Made by a program: the position numbers and the translations under genes
The notes under the pieces: generated by a model
Told to the model about the DNA's origin: nothing
Database searches by the model: none
The model's input: the letters and a program-made list of their open reading frames with translations, nothing else
Shown: positions 1 to 8,057 of the stretch, in pieces
Layout: each line of letters starts with the position of its first letter
How positions within the stretch are numbered: the first letter of the stretch is position 1
Origin: Bacillus alkalisoli
Lineage (GTDB): Bacteria; Bacillota; Bacilli; Bacillales; Bacillaceae_I
Length of the DNA stretch: 64,000 nt
NCBI RefSeq assembly: GCF_002797415.1
Contig: NZ_KZ454944.1
Span: forward strand, 2,126,665-2,190,664
Direction: 5' to 3'

Positions 1-489
1 TTAGAAGTAGATGTACCAGAAGAGCTAGCTGCCGAATTAAACATCGATTCAGGTATTCAACGATTACAAGCGAAATACCTTCTAGAATTTGTCCGTTTTC
101 GTAATACTCCTGAAAGTGATTTCGGAAGAGTTAAAAGGCAACAACAATTTATTCAACAAGTAAAAAAGGAAGCAATTCATGAATTTTCTAGTATTAAAGG
201 AATGATAAAGCTTCCCCAATTAATACGTCAAAGCTCTAAGTATGTAGAAACAAATCTTACTACAGCAGATTTACTAAATATGGCCTTTACATACATGCTT
301 CATCCTGTAGAAGAATTAGAGACTTTAACTATTCCAATAACAAATGATGGCTTCACGGATCAATACTATGAACATGCTGGGCGTGTTTTAGAATTGAATT
401 ATGAAAAAAACATTACGGAGATACTAAATTTTTTAAATCCTAAAGAAGAGATTGTTGCAAGTGAATGTAATGCAGAGAAAGGGTTATAA
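1..489 (+). CDS. LCP (LytR-CpsA-Psr) family protein, C-terminal part
   Basis: The reading frame is open from the first base of the window, so the N-terminus lies outside. The visible 162 residues carry the end of an LCP catalytic domain, including the helix with VRFRNTPESDFGRVKRQQQF that is typical of these enzymes, followed by a short C-terminal tail. LCP proteins are membrane-anchored phosphotransferases that attach teichoic acids or other glycopolymers to peptidoglycan outside the cell. The N-terminal membrane anchor cannot be seen. The gene ends one base before the -35 box of the next transcription unit and has no obvious terminator hairpin of its own. The family call is fairly safe; the specific paralogue (TagT, TagU or TagV type) cannot be decided. 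Confidence 0.85.
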   Translation, partial: LEVDVPEELAAELNIDSGIQRLQAKYLLEFVRFRNTPESDFGRVKRQQQFIQQVKKEAIHEFSSIKGMIKLPQLIRQSSKYVETNLTTADLLNMAFTYMLHPVEELETLTIPITNDGFTDQYYEHAGRVLELNYEKNITEILNFLNPKEEIVASECNAEKGL

Positions 490-490
490 C

Positions 491-519
491 TTGACGGACA
501 TTTAAAACGAAGGTAAACT
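491..519 (+). promoter_or_regulatory. Sigma-A type promoter of mhqD
   Basis: TTGACG at 491-496, a 17-base spacer and TAAACT at 514-519 form a good vegetative promoter. Transcription should start near 526, inside the dyad described in the next entry. Confidence 0.7.
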
Positions 520-524
520 TAATT

Positions 525-542
525 TATCTTTAATTCGAGATA
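525..542 (+). promoter_or_regulatory. MhqR-like operator over the mhqD transcription start
   Basis: TATCTTTAATTCGAGATA is an interrupted dyad (TATCT...AGATA). It closely resembles the MhqR box of Bacillus subtilis (TATCTCGAATTCGAGATA, from memory), differing in three central positions. It begins six bases after the -10 hexamer and covers the predicted start point, where a MarR-type repressor would block transcription. The gene downstream is an MhqD-like hydrolase, the expected target. Confidence 0.75.
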
Positions 543-567
543 AATCAAGTTTAGGAAGGTGAAAAAC

Positions 568-1170
568 ATGAAGCATATATTTAATAAAGGAACGAATGAC
601 AACACCTTATTATTACTTCACGGCACAGGCGGTACAGAGCAAGACTTATTACCGTTAGCCAATATGATAGATGCAAATGCAAACGTATTAAGTATAAGAG
701 GAAATGTGTTAGAAAACGGAATGCCTAGATTTTTTCGCCGTTTAAGTGAAGGTATTTTCGATGCAGAAGATCTTATTTTTCGTACAAAAGAGCTTTATGA
801 GTTTATTAATGATGCGAGTATTCAGTACGGCTTTAATCGCGATAATGTTATTGCAGTTGGATATTCAAACGGAGCAAACATAGCTAGTAGTTTGTTATTC
901 CATTATGAAAAAAGTTTGAAATCGGCAATATTATACCATCCAATGGTACCTAGAAGAGGGATAGACCTTCCAGATTTAACTCATGTTCCAGTATTTATAG
1001 GTGCAGGAAAAAATGACCCCATTTGTCCAGCACAGGAAACAGAAGATTTAAATGAACTATTAACAAATGCAGGTAGCAAAGTTGAAGTTTATTGGGAGTA
1101 CCAAGGTCATCAATTAACGAGGTCCGAAGTAGAAGCCTCCAAAAAATGGTACGACTCAAATTTCAATTAA
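568..1170 (+). CDS. mhqD: MhqD-like carboxylesterase / alpha-beta hydrolase
   Basis: About 200 residues with an alpha/beta hydrolase fold of the phospholipase/carboxylesterase type. LLLLHGTGG near the N-terminus forms the oxyanion region, GYSNGAN carries the nucleophilic serine, and GKNDPICP and GHQL supply the likely acid and histidine. ATG 568 is chosen because AGGAAGG at 553-559 lies about eight bases upstream; GTG 559 would overlap the ribosome site. In B. subtilis, MhqD belongs to the MhqR regulon for quinone and electrophile stress, and the promoter here carries a matching operator. Its true substrate is unknown. Location is cytoplasmic because no signal peptide is present. Confidence 0.85.
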   Translation: MKHIFNKGTNDNTLLLLHGTGGTEQDLLPLANMIDANANVLSIRGNVLENGMPRFFRRLSEGIFDAEDLIFRTKELYEFINDASIQYGFNRDNVIAVGYSNGANIASSLLFHYEKSLKSAILYHPMVPRRGIDLPDLTHVPVFIGAGKNDPICPAQETEDLNELLTNAGSKVEVYWEYQGHQLTRSEVEASKKWYDSNFN

Positions 1171-1182
1171 AATACCTTACAT

Positions 1183-1206
1183 GGCAGCCGTATTAGCTGC
1201 CTTTTT
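1183..1206 (+). terminator. Rho-independent terminator after mhqD
   Basis: GGCAGC at 1183-1188 pairs with GCTGCC at 1196-1201 across a seven-base loop and is followed by TTTTTATTTT. Confidence 0.75.
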
Positions 1207-1299
1207 ATTTTCTTTAAGAGTCTCAATATTTCCATTTATTCTAACATTCCTATACAATAAGTTTAAAGAAGCTAAATTTCGGTTCGGAGGGTATTTTCC

Positions 1300-1641
1300 A
1301 TGCAAGAAATAAATAAAACAGCTGTTCAAGAAGCTTTAAATAACTTTGCAAATGCACCAATGTTTCTCCACTTAGAAACAACAAATGGCGCATATGCTAC
1401 TCATAACAAAACAGGCTTAACAGTAGGAGCTTTCATTCGCAATAATGAGCTTACATACGAAAACGGGAAAATCACTGGTAATGGGCCATTTCGAATTGGA
1501 CTTAAATTAAAACATGGTTGGGTATATGCAGAAGGTATTACCCATTATGAAATAGACGATCATGACAGACTATTATTAGCTGGATTAAACCATGAAGGAA
1601 AATTAGCAGTTGCACTTCAGTTAAGTCCAACACCTTTTTAA
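1300..1641 (+). CDS. yojF: YojF family protein (DUF1806)
   Basis: A 113-residue soluble protein of the YojF family, found in bacilli immediately upstream of the bacillithiol deacetylase BshB2, as here (12-base gap). It has no signal peptide or transmembrane segment. Recognisable stretches are the N-terminal helix QEALNNFANAPMFLHLE and the beta-rich core ending in LAVALQLSPTPF. Function is not established. Constant pairing with bshB2 suggests a role linked to the thiol cofactor bacillithiol, but that is only an inference from neighbourhood. ATG 1300 follows a CGGAGGG ribosome site. Confidence 0.85.
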   Translation: MQEINKTAVQEALNNFANAPMFLHLETTNGAYATHNKTGLTVGAFIRNNELTYENGKITGNGPFRIGLKLKHGWVYAEGITHYEIDDHDRLLLAGLNHEGKLAVALQLSPTPF

Positions 1642-1653
1642 GGAGAGAAAAAA

Positions 1654-2319
1654 ATGCAGAAAAAAGAACACGTTCTTGTTGTATTTCCTCATCCTGATGA
1701 TGAGGCATTCAGTTCATCAGGTACTATCATTCAACATACGCAAGCAGGGGTCCCTGTTACATATTTATGCGGAACACTCGGCCAAATGGGGCGAAATCTC
1801 GGAAATCCATTATTCGCTAACAGAGAAACGTTAAAGGATGTACGTAAAAAAGAATTATTAGATGCTTGTGAAATATTAGGAATAAAAGATGTAAGAATGT
1901 TAGGTTTACACGATAAAACATTAGAATTCGAGGAACCAAGCTATATAGCAAACATGATTAAAGAAGTTATTGCAGAAATAAACCCATCGTTAATCATTAC
2001 GTTTTATCCTGAACACGGCGTTCACCCGGACCATGATGCTATGAGCAACGCGGTAATGCTTGCTGTTTCTTCTATACCAGAAGAGACTAGACCTGAAATA
2101 TACGGAAAAGCAATCTTAAATAATAGCGTACAATTAATAGGTCCACCTGACATAATGATAGATATTAAATCAGTGGCAGAAGAAAAGCTAAAAGCAATAA
2201 AAGCCCACCTATCCCAAACAGGCGGATGGGTCGAAGAAATGGAAATGAAACTTAAAGCTAACTCACCAGAAATCGAAAACTGGCTATATAAAGAAACATT
2301 CTGGACTGTAAAAATATAA
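1654..2319 (+). CDS. bshB2: Bacillithiol biosynthesis deacetylase BshB2
   Basis: A 221-residue LmbE/PIG-L family zinc deacetylase. The HPDDE motif at about residues 13-17 supplies zinc ligands and the catalytic aspartate, and HGVHPDHDA supplies the third ligand. BshB enzymes remove the acetyl group from GlcNAc-malate to give GlcN-malate, the second step of bacillithiol synthesis. BshB2 (YojG) is the second paralogue in Bacillus and is also thought to act as a bacillithiol-conjugate amidase. Pairing with yojF and the AGGAGAG ribosome site directly upstream support the call. Probably co-transcribed with yojF. Confidence 0.9.
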   Translation: MQKKEHVLVVFPHPDDEAFSSSGTIIQHTQAGVPVTYLCGTLGQMGRNLGNPLFANRETLKDVRKKELLDACEILGIKDVRMLGLHDKTLEFEEPSYIANMIKEVIAEINPSLIITFYPEHGVHPDHDAMSNAVMLAVSSIPEETRPEIYGKAILNNSVQLIGPPDIMIDIKSVAEEKLKAIKAHLSQTGGWVEEMEMKLKANSPEIENWLYKETFWTVKI

Positions 2320-2388
2320 ATAAAATACAAAAAGAGCAATCATATGTAACAGGTTTCGTTTTTCCCTCAAACATTATTAAGCTAAAAC

Positions 2389-2422
2389 GCCCATCAAATT
2401 GATATATTTTGATGGGCATTTT
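2389..2422 (+). terminator. Terminator after bshB2
   Basis: GCCCATCAAA at 2389-2398 pairs with TTTGATGGGC at 2408-2417, followed by ATTTTCTG. The rest of the gene-free stretch 2320-2742 is AT-rich with no further clear feature. Confidence 0.7.
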
Positions 2423-2742
2423 CTGTTGATAAAGTTAGATTTATAGGTTTTTTGAGTGCAATTTAATATTTTAAATACTCAACAATTTGTAGGGTACAAG
2501 TGTATGTTCAAATTTATATATACTAATCTATATACAAAAAATACAGCAATAAAAAGATTTTACTGATTTTCTGTTTAAGTTTTCAAAACACTTTGGATAA
2601 TTATGTTAAAATATGAAAAGCGATTGTATAGAGATGTAACTTAACTACACAGTTTAGTTGAAAATATGACCGTAAATCTAAGAATGGTTAACGCTTTTTA
2701 GTTGATGCTATATTAATTTCGAGGCAATTTTTTTCAATAATA

Positions 2743-3090
2743 TTGAACTTTAAGAAAGGGTTGAGTAAAATAATAACTTTTGCAATTGTAGTTGTTAATG
2801 CTTTGATTATAAGTTTATTTATCATTGGTGTTATAATATCTAAAAAAAATTCATTTAAAGCAGGTGTCTATTCCTTTTTACTTTTACTAATTAACCAAAT
2901 ATATGGACTTATAGCTCCTTATATAATGAATTCAATGATAGACAATTATGAACCAACTAAAATGACGCTCGGAGAGTTCGTTTCACTTCTTTCTTTAATA
3001 CCTAAAACAATAGAACTAATTGCAATTACGTTATTAGTAATTGGTCTGTACAAAATTTGGGCAGTTAACAAACAAACATACACATCATAG
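2743..3090 (+). CDS. Small hydrophobic membrane protein, unknown
   Basis: A 115-residue ORF with three likely membrane segments (about residues 9-31, 36-60 and 78-105) and lysines after the first, as expected for a small inner-membrane protein. I do not recognise the family. The start is weak: TTG 2743 is the only plausible initiation codon near the N-terminus, and the nearest purine-rich site (GAGG at 2721) is too far away for strong initiation. The ORF lies alone between a terminator and an acetyltransferase. It may be a real orphan gene or an accessory gene with poor expression. Confidence 0.5.
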   Translation: MNFKKGLSKIITFAIVVVNALIISLFIIGVIISKKNSFKAGVYSFLLLLINQIYGLIAPYIMNSMIDNYEPTKMTLGEFVSLLSLIPKTIELIAITLLVIGLYKIWAVNKQTYTS

Positions 3091-3257
3091 GTTTTAAACT
3101 ATCAGGTGGGTTAAAAGAATAAACAAGAGACTTCTTTAACTGTTATTTTAACTCGTAATCCTATTGTGTTATTTCTCTATTATTTTCAAAGGAGGTAGCT
3201 GTATAAGATAGGGCTTTATAAGGTATTTAGACTTAATACTATTGATGGAGGATATAC

Positions 3258-3812
3258 ATGGACAAATTTCCAATCTTAGAAACAGAAAGATTAATATTGA
3301 GAGAAGTTACCCCAGAAGATGCTACTGATATGTTTGAATACTTATCAGATAAAGAAGTTGTCACAAGTATGGGGCTAGAGCCATACAAATCAGCAATTGA
3401 TGTCCTAGTTGAAGAAATTAATTGGTACAAATCGATTGTGGAGGAAGGAACAGGTATTAGGTGGGTAATTACTAAAAAAGATAGTAATGTTGTTATAGGT
3501 AGTTGTGGTTTTCTAAATATGAGTCGCAAACATCATCGAGCGGAAATAGGTTTTGAATTAAACAAAGAATATTGGGGGCAAGGAATAGCTAGTGAAGCAG
3601 TTGAAGCAGTTATTCACTACGGTTATAAGAATTTAAATTTAGAAAGAATTGAGGCTATAGTTGACCCTCCAAATTTATTATCCCAAAAATTAATGGAAAA
3701 GCAGGGTTTTAGAAAAGAAGGCTTATTAAGGCGTTATGAATACAACTTCGGGAAATTTAATGATGTTTATATGTATTCATTGATCAGACAAGATTATAAG
3801 TCACAGATATAG
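3258..3812 (+). CDS. GNAT N-acetyltransferase (RimJ/RimL-like)
   Basis: A 184-residue member of the Acetyltransf_3 type GNAT group. It opens with LETERLILREVTPEDA, which is characteristic, and has the acetyl-CoA binding stretch RAEIGFELNKEYWGQGIASEA with a Q/R-x-x-G-x-A-like pyrophosphate loop, then NLLSQKLMEKQGFRKEG near the C-terminus. It would transfer an acetyl group from acetyl-CoA to an amine, either a protein N-terminus or a small molecule; the acceptor cannot be told from sequence. ATG 3258 follows TGGAGGA with good spacing. Single-gene unit. Confidence 0.85.
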   Translation: MDKFPILETERLILREVTPEDATDMFEYLSDKEVVTSMGLEPYKSAIDVLVEEINWYKSIVEEGTGIRWVITKKDSNVVIGSCGFLNMSRKHHRAEIGFELNKEYWGQGIASEAVEAVIHYGYKNLNLERIEAIVDPPNLLSQKLMEKQGFRKEGLLRRYEYNFGKFNDVYMYSLIRQDYKSQI

Positions 3813-3837
3813 TACGTTACTTACCACATAAGAATTT

Positions 3838-3864
3838 GCTCAGTTTAATGACTGGGCCATTTTT
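3838..3864 (+). terminator. Terminator after the GNAT gene
   Basis: GCTCAGT at 3838-3844 pairs with ACTGGGC at 3851-3857 (one G-T pair), followed by CATTTTTTA. It separates the GNAT unit from the paa promoter. Confidence 0.65.
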
Positions 3865-3972
3865 TATGCAAAAGACTGTGTTATTCAAGCGGTTGATTTT
3901 CCTCTATTTTTATTTTCTCGTATTTTCATAATGAAAAAGTTTAAAAATGTTTTATTTTCTGAACTTTCAGAG

Positions 3973-4001
3973 TTGAAAGTTATATAACATTATTATATAA
4001 T
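3973..4001 (+). promoter_or_regulatory. Promoter of paaABCD
   Basis: TTGAAA at 3973-3978, a 17-base spacer and a consensus TATAAT at 3996-4001. The predicted start point near 4008 falls within the operator listed next. Confidence 0.8.
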
Positions 4002-4003
4002 GT

Positions 4004-4020
4004 CGTTAAATAAACGTTAT
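4004..4020 (+). promoter_or_regulatory. Candidate PaaX operator at paaABCD
   Basis: CGTTAAATAAACG (4004-4016) is a dyad, CGTT-N5-AACG, followed by TTAT. It starts three bases after the last base of the -10 hexamer, so a bound protein would occlude the start point. A near-identical sequence sits in the same position at the promoter near 19.4 kb. Assignment to PaaX is inferred from that regulator being encoded in the cluster. Confidence 0.6.
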
Positions 4021-4037
4021 AAACAGGAGGCGGTAAG

Positions 4038-4997
4038 ATGGTACAATCAATTTCTTTTGACCGCTTAACAGAAGAAGAGAAGCAAAATCATTTTATGCAA
4101 CGTATTGAAGCAGGAGAGAAAATCGAAGCGGACGATTGGATGCCTGAAGAGTACAGAAAGACGTTAATCAAACTAATTTCTATGCATGGAATCAGCGAAA
4201 TAATGGGAGCGCTTCCAGAAAAAGAATGGGTACCTAAAGCTCCTTCATTACGAAGAAAATTAGGTATTATGGCAAAAGTTCAAGACGAAATGGGACACGG
4301 ACAATTATTATTACGTGTTGCAGAGGACTTAATGGAGCCTTATGGCAAATCTCGTGAAGAAATTATGCAAGATTTATTCAGTGGAGATTTAAAATTTCAT
4401 AATGTATTCCACATGGAAGCACCTACATGGGGAGATGCAGGTTTAATTGGTTGGTTAGTTGATGGGGCAGCAATTATATCCCAAACAAATATGCTTGATG
4501 CATCGTATGGACCTTACGCTAGAGCGTTAAAACGCATATGTGCAGAAGAGGTTTTCCATGCTCAACATGGTGAAGCAATTATTATGGCTCTTGCTGAAGG
4601 AACAGACGAACAAAAAGAAATGATCCAAGACTCCCTTAATAGATGGTGGGAAGCATTATTAATGTTCTTCGGACCAGGAGATGCTTCGACAACTGGTACT
4701 AGTAAACAAGACATTACGATGAAATATAAAATTCGTACAAAAAACAACGAAGAATTACGACAAGACTTTTTTACAAAATATGTTCCTCGTATCGTAAGCA
4801 TTGGACTTAAAATACCTGATGAAACAATGCACTACAGTGAAACAGAAGAAAAATGGATATACCAACAGCCTGATTGGAATAAATTTTTACAAATCATTCG
4901 TAACAACGGACCTAAATCACAAGAACGTTTACGCTTACGAAAGCTTTCTTATGAGAATAACGAATGGGTTCGACTAGCATTAAGTACAGAGAAATAA
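4038..4997 (+). CDS. paaA: 1,2-phenylacetyl-CoA epoxidase, subunit PaaA
   Basis: A 319-residue ferritin-like diiron protein, the catalytic subunit of the multicomponent phenylacetyl-CoA epoxidase. Iron-binding helices are visible as KVQDEMGHGQ near residue 80 and CAEEVFHAQHGE near residue 172, giving the E...E-x-x-H pattern. The enzyme forms ring-1,2-epoxyphenylacetyl-CoA from phenylacetyl-CoA, O2 and reductant. Start ATG 4038 follows AGGAGGCGG. It is the first gene of a tight paaABCD operon with its own promoter and operator. Length is normal for the family. Confidence 0.97.
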   Translation: MVQSISFDRLTEEEKQNHFMQRIEAGEKIEADDWMPEEYRKTLIKLISMHGISEIMGALPEKEWVPKAPSLRRKLGIMAKVQDEMGHGQLLLRVAEDLMEPYGKSREEIMQDLFSGDLKFHNVFHMEAPTWGDAGLIGWLVDGAAIISQTNMLDASYGPYARALKRICAEEVFHAQHGEAIIMALAEGTDEQKEMIQDSLNRWWEALLMFFGPGDASTTGTSKQDITMKYKIRTKNNEELRQDFFTKYVPRIVSIGLKIPDETMHYSETEEKWIYQQPDWNKFLQIIRNNGPKSQERLRLRKLSYENNEWVRLALSTEK

Positions 4998-5020
4998 AGT
5001 ACAGATTGGGGGAGGGCCAC

Positions 5021-5368
5021 TTGACAGGTAAAGGATTTTATCAAGAATTTGAAGTGTTTAGTAAGCGAAGCGATACAGCCCCAATGCAATATCAATTTAG
5101 TTTGCTTGCACCAAATCATGAAATTGCGCTAGTGATGGCACAAGAAAACTTTATGAGAAGAGAACCTGTAGCAGACATTTGGGTTGTGAAACGTTCTGAC
5201 ATTCGCAAAATGACGCAAGAAGAAAAGCAATCTTTGCCAAGATTAGATAATAAAGATTACCGCACTACAAAAGGCTACGGTTATTTAAAGAAAAAATGGC
5301 GTCATTATGAACAAGGAATGTTAGATGAAGAAGAAATCTTATCATGGGGAGGAAAGCTGAAAAAATGA
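5021..5368 (+). CDS. paaB: Phenylacetyl-CoA epoxidase, subunit PaaB
   Basis: A 115-residue PaaB protein, the small bridging subunit of the PaaABC epoxidase. It contains the typical opening QEFEVFSKRSD, the ALVMAQENFMRREPVADIWVV segment (split here as ALVMAQENF and VADIWVV) and the aromatic C-terminal part. TTG 5021 is chosen because the strong site GGGGGAGGG ends five bases before it and it matches the family N-terminus; an ATG further upstream would extend into paaA. It ends with a four-base overlap with paaC, which implies coupled translation. Confidence 0.95.
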   Translation: MTGKGFYQEFEVFSKRSDTAPMQYQFSLLAPNHEIALVMAQENFMRREPVADIWVVKRSDIRKMTQEEKQSLPRLDNKDYRTTKGYGYLKKKWRHYEQGMLDEEEILSWGGKLKK

Positions 5369-6192
5369 AACTTTATACAACGGAAGAAGCAAATAATGAT
5401 TCTGCCTATAAAGAAGCTTTACTCTCTTTGCTTTATCAACTAGCAGATGATGATTTAATTGTTGCATATCGTGGTTCAGAGTGGCTTGGTCTTGCACCAC
5501 ATATCGAAGAAGACGTGGCATTTTCATCTATCAGTCAAGATACAATGGGGCATTCTGCTATGTTTTATCAATTGTTAGAACAACTTGGCGAAGGAAATAT
5601 GGACCACTTAGCGCATGCTCGTTCTGCAAAAGAACGCTATAACGCTATTATTCTAGAAGAAGTAAACGGTTCTGGAACATATTTAATAGAACCAAGATAT
5701 GATTGGGCTTTTGCAGTTGTAAGGCATTATTTTTATACGGTAGCTAAAAAAATCCGCCTAGATTCGTTAAAAAATTCAAGCTTTGAGCCATTAAGACATG
5801 CGGCAGTAAAAGTGAATATGGAGCTTTATTACCACCAGCTTCACTGGAAAACATGGTTTATACAATTGTGTTTAGCAAATGATGATGCGAAAACAAGAAT
5901 GACTCAAGCTATTGAAAAAGTATTAGCTGATTTTGATGGAGTACTCTCATTAGGTAGTAAAAAAGAGGAATTACAACAATTCGGTATTATTGAGCCTGAG
6001 GAAGAGCTAAAAACTAGATGGCTTTCTCAAATGAAGGAAATGTTTGAAAAAGCTGAATTAGACGTAACACTATTAAACAATCTTGCGATGAAGCGAGGAA
6101 ATGGTAGAAAGCAAGAACATACTTCTGATTTAGAAGATGCAATCAAAACACTAGGTGAAGTGTATAATATGGATCCTGCGGCTATCTGGTAA
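5365..6192 (+). CDS. paaC: Phenylacetyl-CoA epoxidase, structural subunit PaaC
   Basis: A 275-residue ferritin-like subunit that pairs with PaaA. The diiron ligands are partly lost in this subunit family, which is structural and holds PaaA in its active form. Family features are YRGSEWLGLAPHIEEDVAFSS near the N-terminus (in parts, RGSEWLGLAPHIEED) and the later YYHQLHW helix. ATG 5365 overlaps the paaB stop (ATGA); GGGGAGG lies 12 bases upstream. An ATG at 5344 would place the ribosome site inside the gene and is rejected. Confidence 0.95.
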   Translation: MKLYTTEEANNDSAYKEALLSLLYQLADDDLIVAYRGSEWLGLAPHIEEDVAFSSISQDTMGHSAMFYQLLEQLGEGNMDHLAHARSAKERYNAIILEEVNGSGTYLIEPRYDWAFAVVRHYFYTVAKKIRLDSLKNSSFEPLRHAAVKVNMELYYHQLHWKTWFIQLCLANDDAKTRMTQAIEKVLADFDGVLSLGSKKEELQQFGIIEPEEELKTRWLSQMKEMFEKAELDVTLLNNLAMKRGNGRKQEHTSDLEDAIKTLGEVYNMDPAAIW

Positions 6193-6263
6193 TACTAATA
6201 ATAGATACACATATAATAAGAGGGGTGAAGGTTCATCTCTTATGGAACGATGGTGATTAAACT

Positions 6264-6755
6264 ATGAGTAGCACAGAAAAACAACAAGTTGAATCCATGT
6301 TACAACAAGTAAAAGATCCTGAAATTGATTCTGTCAGTATTCTAGAGTTAGGAATGGTAGAATCTATCTCCATTCATGGAGGGAACGTAGACATCGAAAT
6401 GCTACCAACGTTTGTCGGTTGTCCTGCATTAGAAATTATTAAGAAAAATGTTCAAGATGCAGTTATGAAACTACCATTCGTTGAAAAAGTAGAGGTTCAC
6501 TTTATCTTTCATCCTCCATGGACATCTGAACGAGTAACAGATGTAGGTAGAGAAAACTTAAAAAAATTCGGCATTGCCCCTCCACCTATATTAAAAGAAG
6601 AAACAAGTGAATGGCACGTTAATTGTCCGTATTGTGATTCGACATATACAACACTCGATAACATTTTCGGGCCAACTGCGTGTCGTAGTATTTTATACTG
6701 CAAATCATGTAAAAATCCATTCGAGGCAATGAAACCAGTATCCACATTAATGTGA
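6264..6755 (+). CDS. paaD: Phenylacetyl-CoA epoxidase assembly protein PaaD
   Basis: A 163-residue protein with an N-terminal MIP18/SufT-like domain (VKDPEIDSVSILELGMV, GCPALEIIKKNV) and a C-terminal zinc-ribbon-like region with two CxxC pairs (CPYCDS and CKSCKNPF). PaaD is needed for epoxidase activity, probably in iron-sulfur or diiron cofactor assembly. It follows paaC after 71 bases and ends the operon. No paaE reductase follows, unlike the paaABCDE order of Escherichia coli. The ribosome site (ATGGTGATT) is weak compared with its neighbours. Confidence 0.93.
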   Translation: MSSTEKQQVESMLQQVKDPEIDSVSILELGMVESISIHGGNVDIEMLPTFVGCPALEIIKKNVQDAVMKLPFVEKVEVHFIFHPPWTSERVTDVGRENLKKFGIAPPPILKEETSEWHVNCPYCDSTYTTLDNIFGPTACRSILYCKSCKNPFEAMKPVSTLM

Positions 6756-6810
6756 GGAATGAATAGATTAATAGATTTATATTAATCTAAATACATGAGT
6801 ACGTAAATAA

Positions 6811-6934
6811 AGTATGTCTACTAAACGAAAAACGAATTTTTCACCTATTGTTAGTAAATTTTATTTTTAAAATTAAAATTCAATCCATATGCATTGGCAA
6901 TAAGTTCGTTTTTCAATAAATGAAACGTAATTAT
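6811..6934 (-). repeat. AT-rich interspersed element, copy 1 (inverted-end family)
   Basis: One end reads GTATGTCTACTAAACG then AAAAACGAAT. The other, read inward on the minus strand, is ATAATTACGTTTCATTTATT then GAAAAACGAA. The same two ends, about 68 bases apart internally, occur at 41.25, 50.58 and 54.57 kb. It fills the gap between paaD and the EthD-like gene and has no coding capacity. Confidence 0.7.
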
Positions 6935-6964
6935 AAAAAAATACATAACAAGGGAGTTTTAAGA

Positions 6965-7273
6965 ATGATAAAATTAATCGCTTTATACAAACATCCAGAA
7001 AATAAAGAGGCATTTGACAAGCATTATTTCGAAGTACATGCACCGATTACAGAAAAAATTCCTGGTCTACAAAAAATGGAAGTAACAAAAGTAGTTGGTA
7101 GCCCCATGGGTGGCGAAGGAAAATACTATTTAATGTGTGAAATGTATTATGAGAGCCACGAAGCATTGAAAGCTGCAATGAAAACAGACGAGGCAAAAGC
7201 TTCTGGTAAAGACTTAATGAAGTTTGCAGGTGACTTAGTAACATTAATGATTGGTGAGGAAGTTAATGAATAA
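6965..7273 (+). CDS. EthD family protein
   Basis: A 102-residue dimeric alpha/beta-barrel (ferredoxin-like) protein of the EthD family. It starts with IKLIALYKHPENKEAFDKHY and contains HAPITEKIPGL, both typical. ATG 6965 follows AAGGGAG; an upstream ATG at 6920 lacks a site. Its last eight bases overlap paaF, so the two are translationally linked. EthD proteins accompany several aromatic and ether degradation clusters but a defined reaction is lacking. A role in handling a reactive ring-cleavage intermediate of the phenylacetate route is possible and unproven. Confidence 0.85.
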   Translation: MIKLIALYKHPENKEAFDKHYFEVHAPITEKIPGLQKMEVTKVVGSPMGGEGKYYLMCEMYYESHEALKAAMKTDEAKASGKDLMKFAGDLVTLMIGEEVNE

Positions 7274-8045
7274 TAATTTTGAACACATTATCACTTCTAT
7301 TGAAGATGGTATTGGCAAAATTACGTTAAACCGACCAAAAGTATTAAATGCCATTAATCGAAAGATGGTATCTGAAATCCTTTTTGCAATGGAGTCCATG
7401 GACAATGACGAAGATGTACGTGTTATTGTCCTAACGGGCAACGGAAGAGCTTTTGCTGCTGGAGCAGATATTGATGAAATGGCAAATGCATCCGCAATGG
7501 ATTTAGAGTTAACGAACCAATTCACTGATTGGGATCGTTTAGCTTGGATAAAAAAGCCGGTAATCGGGGCAGTTCAAGGTTTTGCTTTAGGTGGTGGATT
7601 CGAATTAGCACTATGTTGTGACATCCTATTTGCATCCCATAACGCAGAATTCGGATTTCCGGAGATTAATCTAGGTGTAATGCCTGGTGCAGGTGGAACT
7701 CAACGATTAACAAAACTTATGGGTAAAACAAAAGCAATGGAATGGCTATTCACAGGTGAAAGAATGAGTGCGAACGAAGCATTACATTACGGAGTAATCA
7801 ATCGTATAATCTCGGATGAGTTATTACTTGCAGAAACGATGAAATATGCAAAAAAGATTTCGAAACAAGCACCATTATCTTTACGCCTTATTAAAGAGTC
7901 CGTATTGAAAGCTGTTGATTATCCTTTATACGAAGGAATGCAACACGAACGAAAAAATTTCTACTTATTATTTTCTTCTGAAGATCAAAAAGAAGGGATG
8001 AAAGCTTTCCAAGAAAGACGCCGTCCTAACTTCAAAGGGAAATAA
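7266..8045 (+). CDS. paaF: Enoyl-CoA hydratase, PaaF-like
   Basis: A 259-residue crotonase-fold protein. It shows the first oxyanion segment AFAAGADIDEM, the second GFALGGGFELALCCDI, and both catalytic glutamates in the EINLGVMPGAGGTQRL region (E of FPEIN and the region before GAGGTQ). PaaF hydrates 2,3-dehydroadipyl-CoA to 3-hydroxyadipyl-CoA. ATG 7266 is taken because GTGAGGA lies just upstream; it overlaps the EthD gene. The generic name enoyl-CoA hydratase would also fit, and assignment to paaF rests on its place between EthD and paaG. Confidence 0.85.
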   Translation: MNNNFEHIITSIEDGIGKITLNRPKVLNAINRKMVSEILFAMESMDNDEDVRVIVLTGNGRAFAAGADIDEMANASAMDLELTNQFTDWDRLAWIKKPVIGAVQGFALGGGFELALCCDILFASHNAEFGFPEINLGVMPGAGGTQRLTKLMGKTKAMEWLFTGERMSANEALHYGVINRIISDELLLAETMKYAKKISKQAPLSLRLIKESVLKAVDYPLYEGMQHERKNFYLLFSSEDQKEGMKAFQERRRPNFKGK

Positions 8046-8057
8046 GGGGGTATAAGC

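Noticed and set aside
4964-5020. ATG 4964 as start of paaB
   Set aside because: It lies inside paaA without a ribosome site; TTG 5021 has a strong site and fits the family length.
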